Source of the DNA: Tragulus kanchil
Lineage: Eukaryota; Chordata; Mammalia; Artiodactyla; Tragulidae
Reading direction: 5' to 3'
Assembly (NCBI GenBank): GCA_022376925.1
Contig: JAIOJX010000027.1
Span: 17,997,471 to 18,061,470 of the forward strand
Length of the DNA stretch: 64,000 nucleotides
Part shown: positions 45,044-55,873 of the stretch, piece by piece
Position numbering within the stretch: the first letter of the stretch is position 1
How the letters are laid out: every line of letters starts with the position of its first letter
Notes under the pieces: generated by a model
Told to the model about the DNA's origin: nothing
The model's database searches: none
What the model saw: the letters and a program-made list of their open reading frames with translations, nothing else
Program-made: the position numbers and the translations under genes

Positions 45044-45840
45044 AAGTATACGAATGAGGTGTCTGTAAATCAGCACGGGTTCTGTCATTTAAGCATGTAA
45101 AACCTAAATGATGTTGTTAACATGTCTTTGAATAAATCATAATACTACCTCTGAAAGCATTCAGAATTAGTGAATTCTGAAAAGCCAAACAAATGACCAA
45201 AGTTGGCACAGTTCCAAGAGGGTCAATCCCAATCTGTCAGAAGGCAGTAGGGATGAGATCCACAGCAATGAATTAAAGGTCTTACCTAAAAAAAAAAAAA
45301 GGTCCACAATTAGGAATACTAGATATGGAGGTGAATGACGTAAAAAAAAAATCTGTTAGGGCATACAATACCAAATTGTGACTCCTGTTATGGATGGTAT
45401 TTGAATAAATGTCTACTAACCATGATTAGAATGTACTTTGTCTTCCTGTAAAGGGAATCTTGTTCCTCTTGGGAGCATAGTTCATACTTGGCCAATTAGT
45501 GCCCTTCTGGAGAATGTAACTGCTTTCTGCAGCTAGACCACAGACACTCAGTTATTTAGAGACTCGGGCAGGCAGCCTATCAGCTCTTGGATGGTAATTC
45601 AGAAGTCACGGGGGTCTCCTAGCAGGGCTGCTAAGAAGAGGAATGTTCTACATCAGACTTTGAAATGGGTAGTACATGATGCGCTGAAGTCTTTACAACC
45701 GTCCTCTGGTCTAGTCTTTGCCTTAATCCTGTAGAGACATATAGACAGACACTCTATGAATTCTATAGTTCTCTACTGTGTGGAATAGCTCCTGATTCAC
45801 ATGTGGCTCTTTGGTCAAACACATTTCTATAGGGCCATAT
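45044..45840. other. Unique non-coding DNA (D13 copy A)
   Basis: Contains A-runs near 45288-45300 and 45342-45350. No gene or named repeat. It recurs at 46204-47000. Confidence 0.55.
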
Positions 45841-45989
45841 CTGCTTTACTAGTGTGTTGGCCAGAAAAGTCTGTCTGGGGTTTCTGAACTGAAATTCTGG
45901 CTGGCTGTTGCTGTGGTATTTTGAGCATGTTATTGTACCTTTCTGTATTGGCTTCTATTTCATTTTTTTTAATCTTGTACAATTACTGA

Positions 45990-46203
45990 AATGTATAGTG
46001 TTAGTTGCTCAGTCCTGTTCAGCTCTTTGCGATCCCAGGGACTGTAGCCTGCCAGGCTCCTCTGTCTGTGGAATTCTCCAGGTAAGATTACTGGAGTGGG
46101 TGTCATTTCTTTCTCTAGGGGGGTCTTCCTAACTCAAGGATTGAACCCAGGTCTCCCGCACTGTGGGCAGATTCTTTGTCACATGAGCCACCAGGGAAGC
46201 CTG
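45990..46203 (-). mobile_element. BovA2/Bov-tA SINE, minus strand (D13 copy B)
   Basis: Copy of the element at 44830-45043, offset 1160. Confidence 0.93.
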
Positions 46204-47009
46204 AAGTATACGAATGAGGTGTCTGTAAATCAGCACGGGTTCTGTCATTTAAGCATGTAAAACCTAAATGATGTTGTTAACATGTCTTTGAATAAATCAT
46301 AATACTACCTCTGAAAGCATTCAGAATTAGTGAATTCTGAAAAGCCAAACAAATGACCAAAGTTGGCACAGTTCCAAGAGGGTCAATCCCAATCTGTCAG
46401 AAGGCAGTAGGGATGAGATCCACAGCAATGAATTAAAGGTCTTACCTAAAAAAAAAAAAAGGTCCACAATTAGGAATACTAGATATGGAGGTGAATGACG
46501 TAAAAAAAAAATCTGTTAGGGCATACAATACCAAATTGTGACTCCTGTTATGGATGGTATTTGAATAAATGTCTACTAACCATGATTAGAATGTACTTTG
46601 TCTTCCTGTAAAGGGAATCTTGTTCCTCTTGGGAGCATAGTTCATACTTGGCCAATTAGTGCCCTTCTGGAGAATGTAACTGCTTTCTGCAGCTAGACCA
46701 CAGACACTCAGTTATTTAGAGACTCGGGCAGGCAGCCTATCAGCTCTTGGATGGTAATTCAGAAGTCACGGGGGTCTCCTAGCAGGGCTGCTAAGAAGAG
46801 GAATGTTCTACATCAGACTTTGAAATGGGTAGTACATGATGCGCTGAAGTCTTTACAACCGTCCTCTGGTCTAGTCTTTGCCTTAATCCTGTAGAGACAT
46901 ATAGACAGACACTCTATGAATTCTATAGTTCTCTACTGTGTGGAATAGCTCCTGATTCACATGTGGCTCTTTGGTCAAACACATTTCTATAGGGCCATAT
47001 CTGCTTTAC

Positions 47010-47302
47010 TAGTGTGTTGGCCAGAAAAGTCTGTCTGGGGTTTTTCTGGTAAGATGGTGTGGACTTGTCAGCTGGTGAAGTGGTGAAGAATCTGTCTGCC
47101 AGTGCAGGAGACGAAGGTTCAGTCCCTGGGTCAGGAAGATCCCCTGGAGAAGGAAATGGCAACCCACTCCAGTATTCTTGCCTGGAAAATCCCATGGAGA
47201 GAGAAACCTGGCAGGCTACAGTCCATGCAGTCACAGAGCATGGAACTGACCAAGGAGGCATGCATGCAGAAACCCAAACAAACTTTTTTGGCCAACCTAA
47301 TA
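47010..47302. mobile_element. Mariner-type short element split by a Bov-tA
   Basis: The left end reads TGTTGGCCAGAAAAGTCTGT and GGGGTTTTTCTGGTAAGAT. The right end, after the SINE, reads AACCCAAACAAACTTTTTTG and GGCCAACCTAATA. These are inverted repeats of the ruminant mariner type ('ttgggttggccaaaaagttcgtt'). A truncated left end also appears at 45850-45882, cut by the D13 join. Confidence 0.8.
47063..47256 (+). mobile_element. Bov-tA SINE nested in the mariner
   Basis: 'gtggtgaagaatctgtctgc', 'gaaggttcagtccctgggtc', 'actccagtattcttgcctgg' and 'cctggcaggctacagtccat' give a near-consensus body. The head is diverged. Confidence 0.9.
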
Positions 47303-47611
47303 CATTTTTTTAAAGTAATTAGAGATATTATATTACGTGTAAAATGATCATTATCACTTTACATATTTTGACTCCTGAAAACTGTGTGTAATAAGTTCCT
47401 TAAAGACCTTGTGTAATAAGATGCTTCTAGTCATCTTGGATACCTGACAGGTGTTGCCAAAACAACACGGCCAATAAATTGCAAACCAGGCCATGAATCC
47501 AGCACGTGTGACTTGAAATTCACTATGCTTCACCATACCTCATTCTCCCTAAGCCACAGATTATACCAGTCAAGGAAGTGTGAGTTTTTAAGAAAACCCT
47601 ACCTCACCTCT
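47303..47611. other. Unique non-coding DNA
   Basis: Nothing is recognised. Confidence 0.5.
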
Positions 47612-47807
47612 TGTTGTTGTTTAATTGCTAAGCCATGTCTGATTCTTTTGACCCGCCAGGCTCCTCTGTGCATAGGATTTCCCAGGCGGGAGTACTGGAG
47701 TGTGTTGCCATTTCCTCCTCCAGGGGATCTTCCTGATCCAGGGATCGGACCCCCATCTCTTGCACTGGCAGGCAGATTCTTCAGTGCTAAACCACCAGGG
47801 AAGCCCC
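47612..47807 (-). mobile_element. Bov-tA SINE, minus strand
   Basis: 'ttgctaagccatgtctgatt', 'ccgccaggctcctctgtgca', 'gatcttcctgatccaggga' and 'aaaccaccagggaagcccc' are the reverse-complement SINE. About 20 bases are deleted in the 'gaccccatggactgtag' section. A 170-codon frame runs through it and is not a gene. Confidence 0.92.
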
Positions 47808-48340
47808 CATCTTCCCTCTCCTTCTCCCAAATTCCCATGCTTTCTGCTACATGCCAACCACATCCCTTCATTGACTTGTTCACTCCCTTTTTAGCAGGCC
47901 AAGATAACCTGAAACCTTACTGGAGAGGAAGGAGCCTCGAAGTGCTTATAGAATACAGATATCTAGGGCTTTGGAATCCAGACAGTCTAGCATCACTTCC
48001 TGAGGAAGCCGGCATCCAATACTGATGCTAATGACTGTGACTCTCCATGATCTATGCCTCCAGGTAGATTCCCCAGCTGCCTTTTCAATCCTCCCACCTC
48101 TCCTGACTCACTTGAGTTTCCCAATTCCACAACACAAATACCTAAATCTAGGTCCTCCTCTTCCTCTCTGTCCCAACCCTGCCTCCTTTGTTTCTAGTCT
48201 AATGTACAGTGAGACACCTCCCGAGAAAGAAACCCAACCTGTTACAAGCAAGATTATCAGGTGTTTGTATCTTCTTAATTATAGTTGCTTTATTATTGGC
48301 TTACTCTTCCAACCCATCAATCCTAAAGGAAATCAACCCT
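47808..48340. other. Unique non-coding DNA
   Basis: C- and T-rich on the plus strand. A 105-codon frame at 48025-48342 has no recognised content. Confidence 0.5.
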
Positions 48341-48622
48341 GAGTAGTCATTGGAAGGAGTGAAGCTGATGCTCCAGTACTTTGGCCTCCTAATGGGAAGA
48401 GCCAACTCTCTGGAAAAGACTCTGGTGCTGGGATAGTTGGAAGACAAAAGGAGAAGGGAGAGACAGAGGATGAGATGGTTAGACAGCATCACCAACTCAA
48501 CAGACAGGAGTTTGAGCAACCTCTGGGAGATAGTGAAGCACAGAGGAGCCTGATGGGCTACAGTTCATGGGGTCACAAAGAGTTGGACATGACTTAGCAA
48601 CTGAACAGCAACAGCAAATTAT
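48341..48622 (+). mobile_element. BovB (RTE) LINE 3' end
   Basis: The text 'ctccagtactttggcctcct', 'gagatggttagacagcatca', 'ctgggagatagtgaagcaca' and 'aagagttggacatgacttag' is the 3' end of BovB. The C-terminal reverse-transcriptase-ORF residues are still readable in translation (a HHQLNRQEFEQPLGD-like stretch followed by a WGHKELD-like stretch). The element is 5'-truncated and broken by a stop. BovB is the RTE-clade LINE associated with ruminant genomes. Confidence 0.88.
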
Positions 48623-48694
48623 TGGCTTCAGAATCTCTTCCCCTAGGAGCTGGTCCCGTCTTTCCCTAGGCCTTTACAGTTCCCTTGAGGGGAT

Positions 48695-48879
48695 CAGGTG
48701 TCCCTAACCTTCTGGATCTGATGATCTGAGGTGGAGCTGATATAATAACAGTAGAAATAAAGTGCCCAGTAAATGTAATACACTTGAATCATCCCAAAAC
48801 GTTCCACCCTGCTTTAGTCTGTGAAAAAATTCTCTTCCAAGGAATGGGTCTCTGTTGCCAAAAAGATTGGGGACCACTG
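48695..48879. mobile_element. hAT-like short DNA transposon (D14 copy A)
   Basis: The ends CAGGTGTCCCTAACC and GATTGGGGACCACTG are imperfect inverted repeats of each other (CAGTGGTCCCCAATC when reversed). The internal 'tgatgatctgaggtggagct' and 'ggaatgggtctctgttgcca' sections belong to a widespread mammalian short DNA element. I recognise the pattern but not the exact family name. A related, longer copy is at 60619-61030. Confidence 0.72.
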
Positions 48880-49464
48880 TGTAGGGCTTCCTTCAGGTTC
48901 TTTTGGAAGGTGCAAGGAATACGCAGCTCTTTGCATCTGAGAAAGAGATGCATGAAATTGTCAGCCTAGATTCTTGGACCACTGTCAGTCCTCGCAGCAA
49001 AGTGTCCCAAACCAGAGACCTGCCATGTACAAAGTAGAAGATGTTAGTTTTTTTCAAACAGGGCCAGAGCATCCTTTCAGTTGTCTTTCCTCCGTGACGT
49101 TTCATTAGTCATTTAGCTTCAGATCATTGTCGCTTATCTCTGCCAGGTCCTAATTAAACACGTTGACTGTGCATCTGATGAGCTGAAATCACTGATGCCT
49201 CATCCGTGGGGTATGACTCCCATAACTGCCATCTGTGTCAGTCAGAGGAGGAGCCCAGTAGCAGCTTTGTCTTTCCAGCCAGAGGGATTTGGAGTCGGGT
49301 GACTGTATCCCTGATGTTAGGACACCCCAGTGTGGGCTGTGGACATCCCCCGTCCACTGAATCACAAACAAGTCCTAGTCTGACATGGTGACTTGGTGGT
49401 TGGACTAGATTTCTGCTTTCATACTCCACCCAGATACCCACTGGAACTGTTATGGAGGGTTTTT
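48880..49464. other. Unique non-coding DNA (D14 copy A)
   Basis: No gene is recognised. Frames of about 60-70 codons on both strands recur in copy B at 49982-50566. Confidence 0.5.
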
Positions 49465-49580
49465 TTTTTAGCTTTTGATTTTGTGTAGTCAGTCAACAAT
49501 GTGATAGTTTCAGGTGGACAGCATAGGGACTCACGCATTTGTATATCTGTATGCATTCTCCCCAAACCTCTCCCATCCAG
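49465..49580 (-). mobile_element. L1 3' UTR fragment cut by the D14 join
   Basis: 'aacaatgtgatagtttcagg', 'tggacagcatagggactcac' and 'gtatgcattctccccaaac' are reverse-complement L1 tail. The element continues in copy B only. Confidence 0.82.
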
Positions 49581-49587
49581 TGACAGG

Positions 49588-49724
49588 GCATCACCAACTC
49601 AACAGACAGGAGTTTGAGCAACCTCTGGGAGATAGTGAAGCACAGAGGAGCCTGATGGGCTACAGTTCATGGGGTCACAAAGAGTTGGACATGACTTAGC
49701 AACTGAACAGCAACAGCAAATTAT
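49588..49724 (+). mobile_element. BovB 3' end, partial (D14 copy B)
   Basis: Only the last about 137 bases of the BovB at 48341-48622 are repeated. A 61-codon frame (49514-49699) fuses antisense L1 to this BovB tail across the join and is an artefact of it. Confidence 0.88.
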
Positions 49725-49796
49725 TGGCTTCAGAATCTCTTCCCCTAGGAGCTGGTCCCGTCTTTCCCTAGGCCTTTACAGTTCCCTTGAGGGGAT

Positions 49797-49981
49797 CAGG
49801 TGTCCCTAACCTTCTGGATCTGATGATCTGAGGTGGAGCTGATATAATAACAGTAGAAATAAAGTGCCCAGTAAATGTAATACACTTGAATCATCCCAAA
49901 ACGTTCCACCCTGCTTTAGTCTGTGAAAAAATTCTCTTCCAAGGAATGGGTCTCTGTTGCCAAAAAGATTGGGGACCACTG
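49797..49981. mobile_element. hAT-like short DNA transposon (D14 copy B)
   Basis: Copy of 48695-48879, offset 1102. Confidence 0.72.
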
Positions 49982-50566
49982 TGTAGGGCTTCCTTCAGGT
50001 TCTTTTGGAAGGTGCAAGGAATACGCAGCTCTTTGCATCTGAGAAAGAGATGCATGAAATTGTCAGCCTAGATTCTTGGACCACTGTCAGTCCTCGCAGC
50101 AAAGTGTCCCAAACCAGAGACCTGCCATGTACAAAGTAGAAGATGTTAGTTTTTTTCAAACAGGGCCAGAGCATCCTTTCAGTTGTCTTTCCTCCGTGAC
50201 GTTTCATTAGTCATTTAGCTTCAGATCATTGTCGCTTATCTCTGCCAGGTCCTAATTAAACACGTTGACTGTGCATCTGATGAGCTGAAATCACTGATGC
50301 CTCATCCGTGGGGTATGACTCCCATAACTGCCATCTGTGTCAGTCAGAGGAGGAGCCCAGTAGCAGCTTTGTCTTTCCAGCCAGAGGGATTTGGAGTCGG
50401 GTGACTGTATCCCTGATGTTAGGACACCCCAGTGTGGGCTGTGGACATCCCCTGTCCACTGAATCACAAACAAGTCCTAGTCTGACATGGTGACTTGGTG
50501 GTTGGACTAGATTTCTGCTTTCATACTCCACCCAGATACCCACTGGAACTGTTATGGAGGGTTTTT

Positions 50567-50795
50567 TTTTTAGCTTTTGATTTTGTGTAGTCAGTCAACA
50601 ATGTGATAGTTTCAGGTGGACAGCATAGGGACTCACGCATTTGTATATCTGTATGCATTCTCCCCCAAACTCCTCTCCCATCCAGGCTGCCACACAACAT
50701 TGAACAGAGTGCTCTGTGCTCTGTGCAGGTCCTTGCTGGTCATCCACGGTAAATACAGCAGTGCGTATGTGTTTTCTGGACCTCATTAGTGAGCT
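50567..50795 (-). mobile_element. L1 3' UTR fragment, minus strand, fuller copy
   Basis: It continues past the point where copy A is cut: 'cccatccaggctgccacaca', 'ctctgtgcaggtccttgctg' and 'catccacggtaaatacagca'. This is the same L1 segment type as at 5240-5467. Confidence 0.85.
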
Positions 50796-51043
50796 GGGTG
50801 ACTGTGATGTGAGATGCTGTACCTCTGACTTGGGCTCTAACCTACAGACTAGAATCCCATGGTTAATGTCCTACTAATAAGATGCAGCACCACAGGCCAA
50901 CCAGTACAAGGCCGGAGGCTCCACATTTCTCCTTTAGACACACCACACCTTAGAGGGTCTGGTTGTCTTTGTGGGTTCATGTTTAAGACCTCAGTGAGCT
51001 TCCTTGAAGCCCAATGCCACCCAGCTTTCCCCTTTTTTCCAGT
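50796..51043. other. Unique non-coding DNA
   Basis: Nothing is recognised. Confidence 0.5.
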
Positions 51044-51117
51044 ATTGGGTTGGTCAAAAAATTCATTTGGGATTTTCATCTTAGAGAAAAACCCAAGTGA
51101 AGTTTGGCCAACCCAAT
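51044..51117. mobile_element. Mariner-type hairpin remnant, about 74 bp
   Basis: The left arm ATTGGGTTGGTCAAAAAATT and 'catttgggattttc' pairs with the right arm GAAAAACCCAAGTGAAGTTT and GGCCAACCCAAT. The two arms lie almost back to back, with no transposase sequence left. This is the miniature form of ruminant mariner. Confidence 0.85.
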
Positions 51118-51947
51118 GCCTAAAGTCTTGACATCACTCTGAATCTTGAGAGAAATGACTCACCTTTCACTTACATCACCATTATTATTATTTTTTTTTA
51201 AACCATAACCTTGTAACTGGAGTCTGATCTTCAGAGAGCAATGGTGTGCTGAAAGCTTGGTTCCATCTTGGGTTCCAAGAGCTAGCGTGGGAATGGAGTA
51301 CTTTTGATCGACTAACCATGGCTGAGGCATATGGAGCAAAGGTCAAGTCAACTTAAGACCCAAGAACATGAGTGAACTGAAAGGCAGCCAAGTCTAAAAG
51401 ACTCAGAGAGGCAGAAGAGTTAGTGAAATCCCAGAATGGCACCTAAAATAAGTCATTGGGTAAGACAAAAATGGAACTGCAACTTGGAGGGGAACAGGTC
51501 AATGTAAAACAGTGACTGCCGAGGGCAGAGCAAAAGCATTTCAGGAGGCTACATGGCACAGCGGAGTCCATCTTTTAGGGAATTCTCCTGGTGGAGCCCT
51601 TGATTTAGGAGGCAGGACCCAAACACATGACCAGCTTGAAGTCTGGATTCCCTGACTCTTAGAGAAGCAACTGTTCTTTCTAGAGCTTTCTGATTACTTG
51701 CCAAACCAATTATTTTCAGCTGAGCCAACCACACCATTGGCCAGGTACTTGGAAAAGCTTACTCAAGGGACTGGACTCTTTGGTGAAGTTTCAACCCTAT
51801 AGTTTTCTGGTACTTTGGTGACAATGGACTTAGTCATTTTCAATGGAATCATGTTATGAGAATTAGATATTTCTACTTTTCTCCTGCATTTAGGTGACAT
51901 ATATTTGTGCATTTGCACAAGGTATTGTCTTTGACGGTATTGACTCC
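51118..51947. other. Unique non-coding DNA
   Basis: A T-rich run with ATT repeats near 51180-51200. No gene is recognised. Confidence 0.5.
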
Positions 51948-52019
51948 CTGTCATCTTGAAAAATACACCAACAACTAGCAAAGAATTAACAAGTAAGGGC
52001 CATTCATCTCAGGAGAGAC

Positions 52020-52285
52020 TATGTGTGGGTACTTATTCCCTCTTCTGCTTCATTGGCCCCGAAGGGATGTCTGCCTGAAGCATTAGGAAGTAGCTGCTAG
52101 TCAGTGTGCAGTTCTGTTGCTTTGTTTTGACAACTTCTACCTACACTGTATTAATTTCTTCACAGTTGTGCTAGCCGTCATAAGTTTTCTAGTGGAAGCT
52201 ACTTAGGGCTCAACAGCCTACATGATTCTTTATTCTGTTCAAATATCTTTATTACTGATCACTGTCATTTCTTGGGGATGTTTTT
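52020..52285. other. Unique non-coding DNA (D15 copy A)
   Basis: Nothing is recognised. It recurs at about 53102-53367. Confidence 0.5.
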
Positions 52286-52289
52286 GAGT

Positions 52290-52640
52290 GGATATAAAGT
52301 TAACATACATGTGGAATCTAGAATAATGATACTGATGAACCTATTGGTGGGGGTAGAAGTAGAGACTCAGATAGAGAGAGCAGACATGTGGACATGGTAG
52401 GGAAGGAGCAGGGAGCAGGACAAATTGGGAGAGTAACACTGAGATGCAGACGACCCTCTGTGAAAAAGCCAGCTGGTGGGAAGCTGCCGTGTAGCCCGGG
52501 GAGCCCCCTCTGTGATTGGCCTGGAGGTGGGTGGGAGTGAGGCTCAAGAGGAAGGGATCCGTGTCTACTTACAGCTGAGGCATGTTATTGTTCAGCAGAA
52601 ACTTACACAACGTTGTACCTCAGCTATATTCTAATACAAA
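52290..52640 (+). mobile_element. L1 3' end (D15 copy A)
   Basis: 'acatgtggaatctagaataa', 'gatactgatgaacctattgg', 'gacaaattgggagagtaaca' and 'cagcagaaacttacacaacg' follow the L1 3' UTR order to its terminal 'ctaatacaaag'. No ORF2 remains. Confidence 0.87.
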
Positions 52641-53029
52641 GACGTGAGTCCACCCTCAAGATAAAATCAGTCTGCTCTCGCAGATTTTCTGTATTCCTGT
52701 GGTCAATATTTCCCACATCTGTGCTGCTGCATGCATGTAGTTCACAGCTGAGAACACAGTGAGTTGCCGGTGGTGTCATCGGCCTTATTTTCGGTCCGTG
52801 ACTCAAGTGACATGTTTACTGATCGAGGGTCAGTGTAGGTTTATATTGTTGTCTGTCATAAACAGAGCATCCCAGGAGACTCACAGTCATGACAGAGAAT
52901 CAACTTCTGAATCAAAACAAGAGATCACATACTCTCCAAAACAGGGCCTCTCTGCACTGTGTTACAAGACACAGCATGGCAGACCAACGCCAGCACTGCA
53001 GTTGAGGAGACTGCCGTGGACTCTTAACT
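52641..53029. other. Unique non-coding DNA (D15 copy A)
   Basis: Nothing is recognised. It recurs in copy B at 53724-54123, and its last part is also repeated at 55168-55240 by D16. Confidence 0.5.
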
Positions 53030-53371
53030 CTGTCATCTTGAAAAATACACCAACAACTAGCAAAGAATTAACAAGTAAGGGCCATTCATCTCAGGAGAGA
53101 CTATGTGTGGGTACTTATTCCCTCTTCTGCTTCATTGGCCCCGAAGGGATGTCTGCCTGAAGCATTAGGAAGTAGCTGCTAGTCAGTGTGCAGTTCTGTT
53201 GCTTTGTTTTGACAACTTCTACCTACACTGTATTAATTTCTTCACAGTTGTGCTAGCCGTCATAAGTTTTCTAGTGGAAGCTACTTAGGGCTCAACAGCC
53301 TACATGATTCTTTATTCTGTTCAAATATCTTTATTACTGATCACTGTCATTTCTTGGGGATGTTTTTGAGT

Positions 53372-53723
53372 GGATATAAAGTTAACATACATGTGGAATC
53401 TAGAATAATGATACTGATGAACCTATTGGTGGGGGTAGAAGTAGAGACTCAGATAGAGAGAGCAGACATGTGGACATGGTAGGGAAGGAGCAGGGAGCAG
53501 GACAAATTGGGAGAGTAACACTGAGATGCAGACGACCCTCTGTGAAAAAGCCAGCTGGTGGGAAGCTGCCGTGTAGCCCGGGGAGCCCCCTCTGTGATTG
53601 GCCTGGAGGTGGGTGGGAGTGAGGCTCAAGGGGAAAGGGGATCCGTGTCTACTTACAGCTGAGGCATGTTATTGTTCAGCAGAAACTTACACAACGTTGT
53701 ACCTCAGCTATATTCTAATACAA
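53372..53723 (+). mobile_element. L1 3' end (D15 copy B)
   Basis: Copy of the element at 52290-52640, offset 1082. Confidence 0.87.
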
Positions 53724-54123
53724 AGACGTGAGTCCACCCTCAAGATAAAATCAGTCTGCTCTCGCAGATTTTCTGTATTCCTGTGGTCAATATTTCCCAC
53801 ATCTGTGCTGCTGCATGCATGTAGTTCACAGCTGAGAACACAGTGAGTTGCCGGTGGTGTCATCGGCCTTATTTTCGGTCCGTGACTCAAGTGACATGTT
53901 TACTGATCGAGGGTCAGTGTAGGTTTATATTGTTGTCTGTCATAAACAGAGCATCCCAGGAGACTCACAGTCATGACAGAGAATCAACTTCTGAATCAAA
54001 ACAAGAGATCACATACTCTCCAAAACAGGGCCTCTCTGCACTGTGTTACAAGACACAGCATGGCAGACCAACGCCAGCACAGCTGCATAGTTGAGGAGAC
54101 TGCCGTGGACTCTTAACTCTGTC

Positions 54124-54756
54124 CAGTGGGGACTTCTCTTTCTCCGTGATTGTATCCTGGTTCCTATTATGGAAACTGCCGAGCCTTATCATGCACATAC
54201 AATTAAGCAATTACTGATTCCACCTGCTGCCCTCCAAGTCTGGGAATGGCTGTTTAAACAAGAGTTTGAAGCTGCCATTAAAGCTGAAGCACACTCAACA
54301 CTGGGATGAGAGATGATTTCAGGATCTGTTGGACATGACCATTCTGCAATGGCTGAGCTTCCTTTTTAATAACTTATAAGCACACTGATGGATGTGACCT
54401 GACATTGTCCTCACCAGAACTCGATGGGGAAGACAGGGCAAAGATCACCACCTATGGGGTCAGTTCAGAGAGGATTCACTTATTCACCAGCCCTTTAGAG
54501 TTAAATTACAGAGAGTCAAAATCTTATGGAGAAAATCCACAACTCCCACATAGAAACAGACTTTTAGTTCTGCTTGCAGAATTACTTGGTGAACTGATTG
54601 CTCAAAATTATAGAGCTAAGAATGTGCTCAGTTGGAATGGGTACCCAGGCAATATGGCTTCAGGGCATCTGCAGTTAACTTCTATTTTGCCTCAAACTAA
54701 GAAAAGTTTATTCAGCAATTATTGGTTGGTCACTTGAAACGTAAAACCCCCATTTG
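54124..54756 (+). other. Unique DNA with two unrecognised frames (D16 copy A)
   Basis: Frames of 72 codons (54091-54309) and 110 codons (54405-54737) lie on the plus strand in series. The second reads like ordinary protein but matches no family I know. Both recur in copy B; there the second begins upstream and is 136 codons because of a small indel. They could be fragments of an old retroelement, but I see no diagnostic motif. I do not call a gene. Confidence 0.3.
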
Positions 54757-54952
54757 AATTCCTGGTAGGTGAGATGGTGAAGAATCTGCCTGAAGTGCAG
54801 GATACGTGAGTTCAATCCCTGGGTTAGGAACGTTCCTGGAGAAGAAATGGCCATCCACTCCAGTCTTCTTGCCTGAAGAATCCCACGGACAGAGGAGCTG
54901 GTGGGCTACAGTCCGTGGGGTCCCAAATAGACACAATTTAGAGACTCAACCA
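54757..54952 (+). mobile_element. Bov-tA SINE, diverged (D16 copy A)
   Basis: 'gagatggtgaagaatctgcc', 'tgagttcaatccctgggtta', 'tccactccagtcttcttgcc' and 'gctggtgggctacagtccg' give the SINE body and 3' part. The head is lost. Confidence 0.88.
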
Positions 54953-55873
54953 CTACATCCTAAAAAGTTATTTCTTTGGTGGTGGTTGCCTTTTTTTTTT
55001 TGATAGCATTTTTCTATGTATCTTTCAATTTTGTTTCTTAATGTAAATACAATAGTGGACGATTTCTTGTACGAATGAAATCAACTCTTCCATTCGATAC
55101 TGAATTCTGTTGTAAATGTCACTGGTATGCATCTCAATGCATTTGACTCATTTGTGGAGGTGTTTAAACACAGCATGGCAGACCAACGCCAGCACAGCTG
55201 CATAGTTGAGGAGACTGCCGTGGACTCTTAACTCTGTCCAGTGGGGACTTCTCTTTCTCCGTGATTGTATCCTGGTTCCTATTATGGAAACTGCCGAGCC
55301 TTATCATGCACATACAATTAAGCAATTACTGATTCCACCTGCTGCCCTCCAAGTCTGGGAATGGCTGTTTAAACAAGAGTTTGAAGCTGCCATTAAAGCT
55401 GAAGCACACTCAACACTGGGATGAGAGATGATTTCAGGATCTGTTGGACATGACCATTCTGCAATGGCTGAGTTTCCCTTTTTTAATAACTTATAAGCAC
55501 ACTGATGGATGTGACCTGACATTGTCCTCACCAGAACTCGATGGGGAAGACAGGGCAAAGATCACCACCTATGGGGTCAGTTCAGAGAGGATTCACTTAT
55601 TCACCAGCCCTTTAGAGTTAAATTACAGAGAGTCAAAATCTTATGGAGAAAATCCACAACTCCCACATAGAAACAGACTTTTAGTTCTGCTTGCAGAATT
55701 ACTTGGTGAACTGATTGCTCAAAATTATAGAGCTAAGAATGTGCTCAGTTGGAATGGGTACCCAGGCAATATGGCTTCAGGGCATCTGCAGTTAACTTCT
55801 ATTTTGCCTCAAACTAAGAAAAGTTTATTCAGCAATTATTGGTTGGTCACTTGAAACGTAAAACCCCCATTTG

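Larger units (their letters stand above)
44723..47043. repeat. Direct duplication D13 (two copies of 1160 bp)
   Basis: Copy A is 44723-45882 and copy B 45883-47043, offset exactly 1160 wherever checked (for example 45301 against 46461, 45841 against 47001). I see no indel or substitution. It is the longest and cleanest pair. The unit starts in the MIR and ends inside a mariner terminal repeat. Confidence 0.96.
48486..50685. repeat. Direct duplication D14 (two copies of about 1.10 kb)
   Basis: Copy A is 48486-49580 and copy B 49588-50685, offset 1102 for most of its length and 1105 at the end (CTCCCC/CTCCCCC and AACCTC/AACTCCTC). One clear substitution is present (CCCCCGTCC near 49350 against CCCCTGTCC near 50452). 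Copy A begins inside BovB and ends inside an L1 fragment. Confidence 0.94.
51948..54123. repeat. Direct duplication D15 (two copies of about 1.08 kb)
   Basis: Copy A is 51948-53029 and copy B 53030-54123. The offset is 1082 and becomes 1089 near the end, where copy A reads CAGCACTGCAGTTGAGG and copy B CAGCACAGCTGCATAGTTGAGG. An indel also lies near 52549/53631 (CAAGAGGAAGGG against CAAGGGGAAAGGGG). The unit carries an L1 3' end. Confidence 0.93.
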
